64,000 nt of DNA, from positions 21,639 to 85,638 of the forward strand of contig CAMPDV010002117.1 in NCBI GenBank assembly GCA_946699065.1, read 5' to 3'. The notes under the pieces were generated by a model that had not been told where the DNA came from, did not search any database, and was given only the letters and a program-made list of their open reading frames with translations. This DNA is from Loxodes magnus (lineage: Eukaryota; Ciliophora; Karyorelictea; Loxodida; Loxodidae). Both the position numbers and the translations under genes were made by a program. Below are positions 39,487 to 51,400 of the stretch, piece after piece (position 1 is the stretch's first letter; each line of letters begins with the position of its first letter).

Positions 39487-40994
39487 AGTATCTTCACCTT
39501 TATTTGGTTTGTCACATATTAGTTTGCTAGTTTTTTTTTAATATAAGTCTCGACTTCAAATATGCTAGAGTCTTCACTGTTATATTTCTTGATAATTTCA
39601 AAATTATTTTTCTTGATTTTTTCCGATAGGTCGAACTCCAATCATTTTCTATTGAAATAATTTACTGCTTTTTAGATATAAGGAGCTTATTTGTTTAGTT
39701 GAAGTTTTTTTTCATATACAGAAAACCTTCACTTGTACGGTATATTCTAAATATATTTTACCATTTATTCATCATTATTCTCTTATATTTTTATTAAAAT
39801 TGGAAGCAATTTCTTACTTTATGTTCGGAGCACTTGCAACATCAGCATATCATTATTTTCTGACAAGAAATATATTTTGTTACAGGTGTTATACTATTTC
39901 CATTGACTCCATTTTTATTAAGTTTTATTCTGGTTTGCATATTTTCTAATTTTAAATTTCTTTTTACTATTTGCTTAGCCTGTCAAATTTTTCTTTATTT
40001 TTTGTAAGTGTGGGCTTAGAGCTAATTCCTATCGTAGTGTTGAATTTTTCGATTTTAGAATTTCCATAAAGTTTAATAATTAATTAATTTGATGATAAAG
40101 ATCTTTAATAGCTTTTGATAATTCTTAATTCTCTATCTAAAGAAGGTATATATAATTGACTACATCCTACTAAGTGTTATTAGTTTTTTTGGGTGAAGTC
40201 TGCTAATTCTTAGGCACCTTTTACATCAATATTTATCAAAATAGATTAACATAATTTCTCTTTTAATATGATCCTTACGGTTTTATTTATTTTTAATGAC
40301 ATTATTGTTTATGGAAACTTCCTTACTTGCGAAATTATTGACAGTTTCTTTTTATTCTTTCTCTTCAGTTCAATCTTCTTCTTTTGACTGCTAGTTATCC
40401 TCTTCTTGCTCTTTTAAAAATTTATGTCATATTGTTTCTTTTATAATTTTTCTCATTATTATGCCATTTGTTTCTTCTATTGATTTATGTAATTCCATTC
40501 CTCATTCGGTTTTCTTCTATAAATCTTATCTTCTCTTGACCAGTTTGGTTGATATTTTTTTCCTCTTCTTTTTAATTTTATTTATGCAATTAATAATGCT
40601 TTATTAGGAATCTTTTCCTCTTGCAGAATCAACATCTTATTATATTTCTCTTTTATTGTGTAGTCAGGTTTTTAATCCTTCTCTATATCCATAGAGTTTC
40701 CATTACTCTAGTTTTATAGGATTTTATTGTGTATATAAGGGAAACTAGTTGAAAATAATTTCTATTTATTTAGTAAAAAGTTTATCTCTTATAATTCCGA
40801 TTTACTGCTAATCTCCCTTTTTAATAGTTACTTTCTTTTTTAATCTTCACTGCTGTTTATAACAAAGTCCTACATTCCTCGTTAAATTCTAAGATTTAAG
40901 AGGCTAGGATCTGATTCTCCGATAAATTATCTGCATCTCCTTTAATTAACCTATGGTTAAGTTTTTGGTATAGAAGAAGTTGAATCCACTGCAT
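39487..40994 (-). pseudogene. Family X zinc-knuckle protein, longest copy, frameshifted
   Basis: Starts at ATG 40994 with MQWIQLLLYQKLNHRLIKGD, then NQILASQILEFNEECRTLL. A basic region follows (YQPNWSREDKIYRRKPNEEW), then a coiled-coil stretch (IENQELSKAIKDLYHQINQL). A CX2CX4HX4C zinc knuckle lies at 39806-39847 (CWCCKCSEHKVRNC). The C-terminal module has QLNKQAP, FDLSEK and CDKPNKGED. At least three frame changes are needed, so the gene is broken. The order of a basic N-terminus, coiled coil and zinc knuckle suggests a Gag/ORF1-type nucleic-acid-binding protein of a mobile element. The C-terminal module recurs at 12903-13151 and 14219-14962. It is unlike the downstream part of the 20389 ORF, so it is a separate family. 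Confidence 0.55.
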
Positions 40995-40999
40995 ATAAA

Positions 41000-42340
41000 T
41001 AGTCTTTTATAATAATGAATTGATAATAAAGCATGAATTATAAATTAATAAACTAAGTCTCTTTCTATCTTTATTTGTATTCCCTCTATATTATAAATCC
41101 AAATTTTAATCTATTACTTCTTTAATTTAGCTTTACTTTCTTTATTAATTTATTAGTCTTATTACATATATTTGGTTCTCTTAATATTTTTATAATATCT
41201 AATTTATTAAAATATTAAAGGTTTAATAAAAGAAGAAAGCCCTAATAGATTTAGATTAAATTTATTATAAACTAAGAAAGCAATTAATTTACTATTAAGC
41301 TGCTTAATTATTTCTATTATTGTAATTTAAATAGATAAAGTAAGATATTTAAAGATAAGATAAACTAAGCAATTTATTTAAATATATGAAATTTATTATA
41401 ATTAACCAGTTAATAATTATTTCTACTCTATTATTATTTATATTGCTATATTCACTATATTTGCTTTATATTCCATCTTTTATTTTATCATATTTTCATA
41501 GTAAAATAATATTATTCTGTGCAGCTCAATCTAATTCTTTTAATGATTTAGATAATATAAATAAAGAATCTATTTGAATAAGTTAATAAATTTGAGAAAT
41601 AAAGAAACATACTATATATGCATAGTTAATAATTTACTTGCTTAAATTACTTATTTAAATATATTAAATAATACATATATAAATAGTGCTTTTCTTTATT
41701 TAATAAGAGTATTATAATTAATCCTTTCTATTTATAATGAATTAAATTATACTATATTAATATATTTATACTTAGACTATTATTAATTATTAATTAATTT
41801 CTATTATAAGTAAATAAATTAAAGTATATCTTAATTATTATATCATTATTTAATAAAGTTATTACTATAAGTTTATTAATACTTAGTAAATACCTAAAAC
41901 CTTAAATCTCATTTTATTCCTATTTATTTTATTTCACTTCTTATACTTAATCCTTTATTTATTCTTATTTAAACCTGCTTTCAACAATTTATCCAAAACT
42001 ACTCTAATTATAGTCAAATTATTAAAATTCAAAGTTACTTTCTTAGCTTAGGAACTAAATAAATATACTTAAATATTAAAAAATCATATCAAAAGCTAGC
42101 TTAATGGAAATAAAAAGCACTTAACTTATTTAAAGAATCAAAATATATTATTTTAAAGCAAATATAAAATAATACAAATTGTATTTATAATATTAGAATT
42201 ATCTAAGATAACTATTTGCTAATAGGACCATTAGATTATCTACTAAAAATACATTTTTATCTAAAAAAGTTTGCTAAAAAGGTAAAATTAAAGTGAAATC
42301 ACATTTTTAAGTTAAAAAAACTTTTCAAATAGAAAAAACT
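41000..42340. other. AT-rich interval without a recognisable gene
   Basis: No supported feature. A 63-codon standard-code ORF at 41386-41577 is hydrophobic but has no counterpart or motif and sits in uniform AT-rich sequence. Confidence 0.35.
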
Positions 42341-43230
42341 TATTTTTAAATGCTTAAAAAGCTAAAAAAAGTGGTAGAAAACATCTTAAATTAATTTTTC
42401 TCAGCTCAAAAAGAGTAGGAACGTATAATATCCTAGAAAGGCTAGGAGTTGGTAAGAACATAGGAAGACTATCCACTAAACAAACTCTTTCATTTCTAAA
42501 GAAAGCCTAGAAAATAAGCAAAAAATATTATTACTTGGAAGTTTCTGATTTCACTATTTAATATTAGATTAGTTACGAGAAACTAGCAATAGTAGTGCTA
42601 AACCTTCAGAAAGAGGTTTAAAAACTAAAGAAAGATAAAATGAAGCTTATTGTGAGATTAAAACTATTGGAGGTAATATAAGCAAGAATTATTGGCCAAG
42701 AAATCGATTTGAGTGCCTTCTGAAACATATCACAAGACTAGAGCAATCAAACTTAGATTTAAAAAATAAGTAAAGAGAACTAGACATAGAATAGAAGAAA
42801 TAATAGAAACTTATCTGAAAATATAGATTTAGATAGAACTAAAGGCGAAAATACGATATGATATTAATGGAGGAGGTTAGAGACTAGTATTTAAGACAAA
42901 AATAGTGTGATAATTCTTTTATTGTAGTTTATAGATGTATTTATGAGACATATTCATTTAATTTCTTAAATTCAATTAAAATACCGGAAGAATCAAAGAA
43001 AATAACTAAAAAATAAAAAATAGAGAGAAATTATATTGTGATACAATATTGAATTTTTACAAGAAAAAAGAAAATTAATTCTGATGAAGTTATAAGAGAT
43101 TTCAAGAAATTCTCGCATGACAATGTGAGGGAGAGAAAAGAATAATACATTTTATTTTTAGCCTCTCGAACAATTTGAAGTATGGATAAATAGATTAAAA
43201 GACGCTAAAGAAGGTCAGAAATTTAATCTT
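42340..43230 (+). CDS. Unrecognised coding region, probably frameshifted or with an unseen short intron
   Basis: The + strand reads as protein in two successive frames. The 5' part (about 42350-42560) gives VGTYNILERLGVGKNIGRLS. From about 42560 another frame gives NSSAKPSERGLKTKERQNE, TIGGNISKNYWPRNRFECLL and a long charged helix (LEQSNLDLKNKQRELDIEQ), and later SDEVIRDFKKFSHDNVRERK. The second part is the more convincing, with balanced residues and few low-complexity runs. The switch point is unresolved. A short intron was sought but not identified. No family recognised. It may belong to the same gene as the island at 43403-43740. Confidence 0.4.
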
Positions 43231-43402
43231 ATCTTAATTCTTAAAAGATAATATTTCATTATTTATCTTTTTTTATAAAACTTATAAAATGTTTAATTAA
43301 CTATATAAAATCTTATTCTTTGAGAAATATAATATTAAATTGTTGAAATTAAAACAATATTTCATTTATTTTACAATTCTAGGAGTTTTATTATAATAAA
43401 AA

Positions 43403-43740
43403 AAATATGGATGTCGGCCGCAGTCAGAAGAACTAGTAGGTAACATGGTGTAGCGTATACTGCATTAGAGTAATCTCGCATTAAAGGCACTACGGAGAAG
43501 AGTGAATAAGTTTGGAAGAAGCAAGGTTAATTTGTCAGAGTTCGCACTAGCAGTTGAACGTTTAGCTGACAGTTCTGTGAATGTCTTAATTACTGATTCT
43601 TATTTGGATCTTATTCAAGAATACTGGAGTATTTATTTCTAGATTTAAGAATAATTTTTAATGAGCATATTCCCCATTTGAAAAATTGACGTGATTCATT
43701 GGATGAATAGATTGAACAACAAGAAATATGAGAACACTTT
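43403..43740 (+). CDS. Coding island, possible exons of an unrecognised gene
   Basis: A markedly less AT-rich block. One frame gives CRPQSEELVGNMVQRILHQS, then ALRRRVNKFGRSKVNLSEFA and VERLADSSVNVLITDSYLDL. At 43629-43642 the 14-mer gtatttatttctag begins GT and ends AG. Removing it continues as LRIIFNEHIPHLKNWRDSLD and EQIEQQEIWEHFF, much better protein than the unspliced frame. This would be an even shorter intron than the one at 38030. The 3' end runs into the inverted-repeat element at 43765. The protein is helical and charged, with no recognised family. Confidence 0.45.
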
Positions 43741-43764
43741 TTTTAATATTAAATATTAATATTG

Positions 43765-44478
43765 AAAGAGCTGCGCGCCAACGAGGTTCTACGCGATTTA
43801 TAATCATATTTATTTAAGATGCTGATCAATTTAAATACAATTTACGATAATTTTAATATTCCATATTTTATATCTTTTTAGTTAGTATTTGCAAAATTGC
43901 TATATGAAAATTAACGACATTTTATTAATTAGAGGTAATAGCATAATTTAAGATAGAAAGTTAGCAATTGTTCTACATACAAATTTTAATAAATATCAGT
44001 TATATCTTTAAATTTTTTCCAGATCCTGCTCAGATTAGTAACATATTAAACCAGAGAACTCTTAAACATGGACTTCGGTATCCATACTCCAAGTACTGAT
44101 ATGATGTTTGGATTTGGACAAATAATTGAAAGAAATCTAAAAGATTTAATTGCAATTAGATAAATTTTTTAGAAATATATAATAATAATTACTATAGAAA
44201 GCAAATTAGATTTCAAGATTTAAGATTACATACTTTAAAAAAGATATATCATATTTTCAGCCTTATATCATTAATATTTTTGCCAAATTATTAAATTGAA
44301 ATTTTTGATTAGATGTATGGACTTACATCTGAATGAATCATACAAGGAAAATAATTAAATTGATAAAATTATTAAATATAGAAACCATTGAAGTTATTAA
44401 AATGTATATTAAAACACCATATAAATAAATAAATTTGATTATAGAGCGCGTAGCACTCTCGTTGGTGCGCAGCTCTTT
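43765..44478. mobile_element. Small terminal-inverted-repeat (MITE-like) element
   Basis: About 50-bp ends are inverted copies of each other. The left end is 43765-43815 (starts aaagagctgcgcgccaacga) and the right end 44427-44478 (ends ggtgcgcagctcttt), differing at several bases. Total 714 bp. The interior is AT-rich apart from a short protein-like stretch at 44019-44129. No transposase is visible. Target duplications are not clear. A third, more diverged end lies at 52534-52588. Confidence 0.55.
44019..44129 (+). pseudogene. Short coding island inside the inverted-repeat element
   Basis: One + frame reads PDPAQISNILNQRTLKHGLR and then YPYSKYWYDVWIW. It is preceded by a pyrimidine-rich stretch ending in cag, like a 3' splice site. 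It may be an exon of the 43403 gene, with the inverted-repeat element lying in an intron, or cargo captured by the element. No family recognised. Confidence 0.35.
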
Positions 44479-44510
44479 AAAAAATGTTTCATTCTGACAA
44501 GAATGTTTTT

Positions 44511-44627
44511 TACTGATAAAATTATCAGATACTGATAAACCTTGTTCAATACTGGTATAATTATTCAGTACTGATAAAAATTTTCAATACTGATATAATT
44601 TCAGAATACTCGTAATCTTTAATACTT
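44511..44627. repeat. Degenerate 19-20 bp minisatellite
   Basis: Six tandem units of about 16-20 bp, most beginning tactgataaa or tactggtata (for example tactgataaaccttgttcaa, tactgataaaaattttcaa). They lie immediately after the right end of the inverted-repeat element. Confidence 0.6.
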
Positions 44628-44766
44628 GTTGGAGGTTCAAGGACATGGCAGGGTTGCGTCTCATTGCATCACCAAAGCAGAGGACGACATGTGTCAATTA
44701 TGGGTACTTAGCTTCCCCAACCTCTGATGAAGATGTCCCTTGTTGTTCGCCTTCGAACAACTATAT
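44628..44766. other. Low-AT island of unknown nature
   Basis: A sharply less AT-rich 140-bp block. The + frame reads HGRVASHCITKAEDDMCQLW and FPNLWWRCPLLFAFEQLY. The minus strand also reads as protein. It ends in a perfect 7-bp hairpin, ttgttcg-cct-cgaacaa, at 44739-44756. It could be a coding remnant or a structured RNA; strand and type cannot be settled by eye. Confidence 0.35.
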
Positions 44767-45179
44767 GATAATTAATATATAATATAATAATTTAAATTTA
44801 CAAAATAAATGAGAAAACTAAAATAAGTTTCGATATTAGGATTAAAGATTACGAGCCCATCTATTTTTCCAATCTAGCGGCTGATATCTTAACGTATTCG
44901 AGATAATATAAAATTTGATTGCATTTTATTCTATTCTCACATAATAAAGTATTATATTTATATCTTTTTTGAGATAATATATAAAAGTTTTAATTCTAAA
45001 ATAAAAATCAATATATCAAATAAAATTGCCTTCACTATTTTCTCTCATATAAGACTAATTAATATGTATAGATTATTCTTAATTTTGCTTAAATCTTAGC
45101 TTATCAAATTATAAAAATTTTGTTTTTTAAAGCAAAAATAGAAAAAAATTTAGGACTTAGATTGATAATTCTATGATAA

Positions 45180-48100
45180 GATGATATACCTCTGTGAGAT
45201 TAAAACTGGAGAGGATGTTAGATTAATTTCTACTAAGTAGTATGAATTATCATAAATCATATAGAATGAAACCTAAACTAAATTCAGTATTATAAAGATA
45301 TATATAAATATGAAGCTTATTTAACTATAATGGTATGAGAATAAACTCTTCAATCAAATATTAGAAAAAATATATCAATCTTTAAATTAAAATTTTATAT
45401 TACTTTTTCACAGTAAATCCTAGCTATTTCATTAAGATAAATATACATATTTTATATTTTACTACCTGCTAATAAACATTATTTTTTAAGTCGAATTTAC
45501 TATTTAGAAGAACATATGATAAAGATGAGTGATTATAAAATAAAGACAAGGAAGTTATTTATGATTATTAATAGCAGACTAAGAAACAAATTACGAAAAC
45601 TTAAAATATTCAAATAATTTAATACTCTAATTACTCTTTTATACATCAGGTATTATTATGTATCAAAGCAGCTATTTGAAAAAAATCTTCGATTTATGCT
45701 ATACTAAAATATTAAATATTTCTTAGCTTAATCCTTTTAACAGATTATACTTTTTAAAATCAGTTTTTATTAGTTAAAACCTTTCTAATTTCCACATATA
45801 AAATTTTTCTATTCAAAGAGAGAAAAGCAACTTTAAATGCATAGTAAATACGATCTTAGTACTTCACAAAATATAGATAAGGTAAACAAGCATGATAGTT
45901 GAAATTTGAGGCAATAAAATTACTTTGTGATATATCTAATTAAATGAAAAAGAAATAAGTATTTAACTAAAACTAATGTAATTCATATTATTAAATACAC
46001 AATACCTTGTTTAACTAAAAGATCTTTAATAATATTTTTGAGGTATATCGAAGACAAAAATTTATTTACTAAAAATTTTATTTGTTCATATAACAAGCTC
46101 ACTTAAATAATTATAAGTAATATGTATATATTCTTACACTTTCTATGAGACCCTATTTACTTCTTGCTTATATAAATGAGATTAAGATAGCTTCTCTTTA
46201 ACCCATTTAAAAGCTTATTATAAAATAAAAAAAATAGATATTATGAATATACTTAAATTATTATTAAGATATGAAATTAAGATATATCCATTTTCACTAC
46301 TAAAGCTTGATAAAATTTAATTAAATCTGAAATAAATTTAGAAATAAAACAATATTAGAAAACAATTAATTTATTATAAAACTTGCTAGATATCAATTTA
46401 ATATTATTCTCCTTAATTTTTCTTTAATTTTAGTATTTTAGAGTTAGTTTATTTCATAAAGTACTTATTAAATTTAGGAATTTAGAACTCTTAATCTTAA
46501 ATTTTAAAATAAATCTATTTTATATATTATATCCAATTGTTTCTTTAATTTAATTTTAAAATTACTAATGCTAAGATTTATATGATACACTAATTGAAGC
46601 TATTTTAAATTTTAAGTAGATAATTGTTTTTTAAATAATAATAACTACAAGTGTTATTATACATCTTAAATTTTAGCTACCCTATTATTAGAAAAAGTAA
46701 TATTATATCATCTATATACAAAAATACACATTTTACCAGGTTTTCCCTTATACTTTATAGTTATTAACATTTTACAATTTTATTTTCTATTTTTGCTATA
46801 AGTAGCAATAAAAAAGTCTCATCTTGTTTTAAAATATACATTTAATACTCCTAACAGCTTTAAAAAAGAATTTATAATAATAGAAATAAGAAATAACTTA
46901 ATACAAAGAATTTAAAACTGAAGATTAAGCAACATTTTTCTTAAAAAGAAATTTGCTATAGGTTCCTTCTTAAGAAATGTAAAGTTAGACTAAAGTAATA
47001 GATATCATTAATGTAAATAAAGGATTTATAATCTTAATCCTATTTTTATAAAACCTGTCTAAGTAATAAATATAATTGCTATTATAACCCTCTTCAAAAT
47101 AATTGAGAAAGTTTAATAATTAGATTATTTTTAAATTGATCCTTATTGATTTATTATCTTTATAAGGTAAGATAGTTATAGTTTACTTTAATGACTCATT
47201 TTAAATAAAGGATAAAGAAATTTCTATCTATTTTTGGTAAAATGAAGCATTTATTATTATATATATAACTCTTTCTTTTTAATTAAGCTTATTAATAAAA
47301 GATAATTATATACATCTTTACATTAGCAAGAAATTTACATAGAGTCATATATAAAATACCCTAACTTTAAACATGTTAATTTTCACTAGATTCCTCTAAA
47401 AACATATATTTAAGTAATTACTTTTACTTTTACTTCTAAAATTATAAAATTTATTTTTTAAATTGGGTTTTATAAGAAAAATCATTCATTATAAACTAAA
47501 ATTTTTAAATTGAAGATTTTAAGTTTATAGCGAAAAGATAAAAGTTCGCTAGCTAAAATAAAGAGATACTTCTAGTATATTTAATAAGAATCTAGGTGCA
47601 AATCTATCACCATTAAACTATTTATATAACTTCTGCTAATTTCCTTGGCTAAATAATTAAATAGCATTTATTTTAACTGCTAAAAATACTTTATTATAGA
47701 GAAAATAGATAAAGGCTATTCAGTATATCATTAAGGTATCTTAGGATTTAAATAAAAATATTAAAAATGAGATTTATTGTAAATAAAGGATTAACTAGAG
47801 AAATATTTCACTTTGGAGTTATGTTCACTATTATTTATTAATTATTTTATCAAATAAATAAAAAATCATTTTACACTTTTTATTTCTATTAAATCTCTAA
47901 AAAAGGATAAACATCATATAATATAATTTATGAAGCTTTATTAAGAACTGATATCATAAATTAAGAAAATTCTCCTTTAAGTTAAAGTCATAAATTAATA
48001 ATCTCAGTTAAAATCTTAAAATTAAAAGTCTTGCCTATCATTCCATATATGCCAAATCTTATTTATGCATTTCAACACGAAGATAGAAAACAATTGTAAG

Positions 48101-48450
48101 GTTAGGTATATATAAAACAGAATTAAATCTAAGCTTTAAAGTTGCTTTATTTAAATGTCTATAAGATTTATTAATTTCGCGGTATAATCGAATATAAAGA
48201 AACATTTAATAGTTAAGAAAGGAAAAGATGCCAATTTAAATTGATATAGTATATGACTTGAGATCTTATAAAAATGACGCTAATTAGATTTGGTTGTATA
48301 TTAATAAAGCTTTAAATTATTTATAGCTAAATAATTAATTAAGCAATATATTGTAATTTGAATTTATAACTACTATCTAGTCATAGCTATTTAATTTATT
48401 CAATTGCTTCTTCATATTTTTATAATGCTAAGCATATAAGATAAATAAAT
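45180..48450 (+). other. Possible coding sequence, frame uncertain
   Basis: This stretch is less AT-rich than typical spacer. In the frame that leads into the gene at 48452 it reads continuously as plausible protein, for example ILPGFPLYFIVINILQFYF near 46730 and IGSFLRNVKLD near 46980. Other frames also look acceptable near 45200-46000. There is no recognised domain. It may be an upstream gene, a 5' extension of the 48452 gene, or spacer that looks coding because no codon is a stop. Confidence 0.25.
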
Positions 48451-48451
48451 A

Positions 48452-51400
48452 ATGCAAGCTAAAACTCATTAGTTCCTTATTTTTACTAAAAATGATAGAG
48501 GATAAAATAATGAAAAAGAATAGCCTCCTTAAGAATACAATGTTGTTGAAGATTTGATTATAAAAAGCTAAAATTAAGAAATTAATTAATAAAGTCAGGA
48601 AGATAATCAAAAAGTTGATGATTTTTTATCAAATTCTTGGAAAAAAGAAAGTTTTTATTGCTAAGAAAGAAAGGAAGACTTAAAAAAATAGACTGAAGAT
48701 TTGTAAAAATGCTATTTCAACTAAGAGGAGTTTATTAGTGACTAGCCAGTTGATTAACTAAACTAAAATCTTTATAACTAATAAAGTTAAGAACAAGTTT
48801 AATCGTAAATTGCTTATGTAAAATAAAATGAGAATAAAAACCTAGAAAACTAAAAAAAAGTTAACTTATAATATGAAAATCGTAGAAAATTATTTTTATC
48901 TACAGCTAGAGGTGATATAAATTTAGCTAAACTACATCAACAAGCTAAAAAAATAAAAAAAATAAACTTTCAAGATGTTAAAATCGATGACCTCTGCAAT
49001 TGTTGTGGACTTCCTTTTGAGGGTCAAAAATATTCTCTTAATTGTAGTATCGATGAATTTGCAAGTTTTGGAATAGGCTTCAGTTTATATTTTATCTACC
49101 TGAAATTCGTTATCATATTACTTTCCTTAGGTTTCTTTCCCATTGGTCTTGTTATATGAATATAATGCATCTAAAAAAATAATGAGCAAGTAGCAAGTCA
49201 AGGTAAAGAGTCTTTATTTCAACTTAAGAGTAGCATAGGAAATTTCAATTTGAGGGAATAACTTCCTGATTACTTCGGAATATTCCAGCTTCTTATTTTA
49301 ATAATAATGACTATTGTAGTTATTATTTTCAAATGATACTGTTTGAAGAAAGAATTTTTGATTAATTTAAAAACTGTTCAGGCTAAAGACTACACTGTTT
49401 GACTAAAGAATTTACCTAATGGAATAACAAAAGAAAAGCTAAAAAATTTTATAGAAAATTACGGAAGATCTGATGGATAAAACAGTCAAGTCGTGAAAAT
49501 TCTATTTCCTTAGAAATTGAATCACTACATGAAGCTAATGAAAAAATTTAAGAAGTTATAACTTTAGAAGATTGTTTTGGAATTTTCTTAAGATGAAAAA
49601 AGACAAAGAAAATGCTGCAAAAAAGAAATGATAAATTATCAATAAATTTAATAATAAATGGAAGAGTTAGAGAGACAGATAGATTAAAAAGAGAAAGATA
49701 AAGATAAATCAGAAATTTCAACAACTAATTAAGCTTTTATTACTTTCTAATTACAATCAGATGCCAAGAATGTTTAAGAGCATTTTAATTAGAATCTTCT
49801 TAAAAAGGCTATGAAACTAATAAAAATTAATACAAAAAAGTGATTCTAACTCAAAACTCCGGAAATAAATTCTAATCTGATTATATCAAAGGAAATTCCA
49901 GATCCAAGTGATATTTATTGAGAAAACTTGAGTATAAGTTTAAAGCAAAAGTTTATATACATAGTAGCAGTGTGATTCTCATCTTTGGCTGTTCTAATAG
50001 GAGGTATTTATCTAATGATTTATATAAAAATAGTTTTAAAAAAGAGCCATTAACAAGGAGATACTTAAAATCTCTTAGCTGAAGTATATCAAGCAACTGT
50101 AATTATCGTTATTAACTAGCTCCTTGTCAGTTTTCTCTGTTATTTGAGTACACTTCAAAAGCACGAAACATGAACAAAGTTCACAACAAATGTAGCTACA
50201 AAAATAACCATGGCATAAAGTTTTGCTTCAGCCTTTTTAATTTTATTTGTAATGACAAAAACAGAAGATTGGTTTGATGATTTCAACTTAGTAACAGGAA
50301 TTTTTCAAGTTCTGGCTGTATTTGCTTTAACCAGTCCTTTAAAGTTGATTTTAAATATAAAATAAAGATATAAGTAAATAAAAAGATTTTATGTGAAGTG
50401 TATGATAAATAATAATTATTACTCTTAAGCAGATTTGAATCTTTTATTTGAAGATGAGTAGTTCAACGTAATTTTTAACTATTCACATATTAATAAAACT
50501 CTCCTTACAACTCTAACTTATGTTTCTATTTTGCCTTTTGCATATGTCATTACTTTAATAGGCTTCATAGTAAAATACTGAACTGATAAGTATATATTCA
50601 TTCGATAATCTAGTAGATCGCTTAGTCTAGGACCTCATTTAAATAGAAGTATGGTAGATTTACTATCTTACTATCTTCTAGTTTACTCACTTTCATCATG
50701 AATGTTCTATTATCGTTTGAATCAATAAATCTAAATTTATATGATAATTGGAGTCCTGATAAGTCTAGTTTATTTAGTATTCCCCGAGAAAAAATTATTT
50801 TAGAAGTGCTTAAGAAGAAACAGAATATTTGATGAGTTGTATAACTCTAAATAATATGAATATGAATCAAAAGTTACGCACTTTGTAGAAGTAAGATTAT
50901 AATGTAGGATTATGATAGAGTTAACCCTTTAACTGCTACTGAAGCATTAAATTGATTGCTTAGCAAGTTGAGTAAGTTTTTAATTCTTAGTATAGTAGAT
51001 TAAAGAAAATCATCCAGGTTTAGAGTTTAAGAAAACTGAAGATTCTAAATTTTAAAGCCTTTTAAATTATTCGCTATTAAGAGAAACTATCTCAAAAAAA
51101 TTTAGTAGAATGTCTGGCTATAAAATTCTGCCGTAAATAAAAAATTGATTCGTTGATGAAAAAATAAAGGCTGCCAAGCTTTAACTTGAACTAGAAAAGA
51201 GATGATTTAGCAACTTAAATTTGCTAGATGAAATTATCAGTAGAAATTAATAAATCCTAACTGAATAGACAATAGAAATATAAAACTAATAAGAAAATGA
51301 ACTAGAACTTTAAGGGTTTTAGATAATTTAGAGTACTTCAATGCTTGATTAAGTGATATAAAAACACAACTTTATAAATAAAATAAGAGAAACAGCTTTC

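Noticed and set aside
44628-44766. tRNA or snoRNA
   Set aside because: A ggttcaa B-box-like string and a ctgatga string are present, but no cloverleaf, A-box spacing or paired C/D boxes could be built.
48428-48610. Minus-strand standard-code ORF
   Set aside because: Antisense to the N-terminus of the channel gene; it is hydrophobic because the sense strand is Gln/Asn/Lys-rich.
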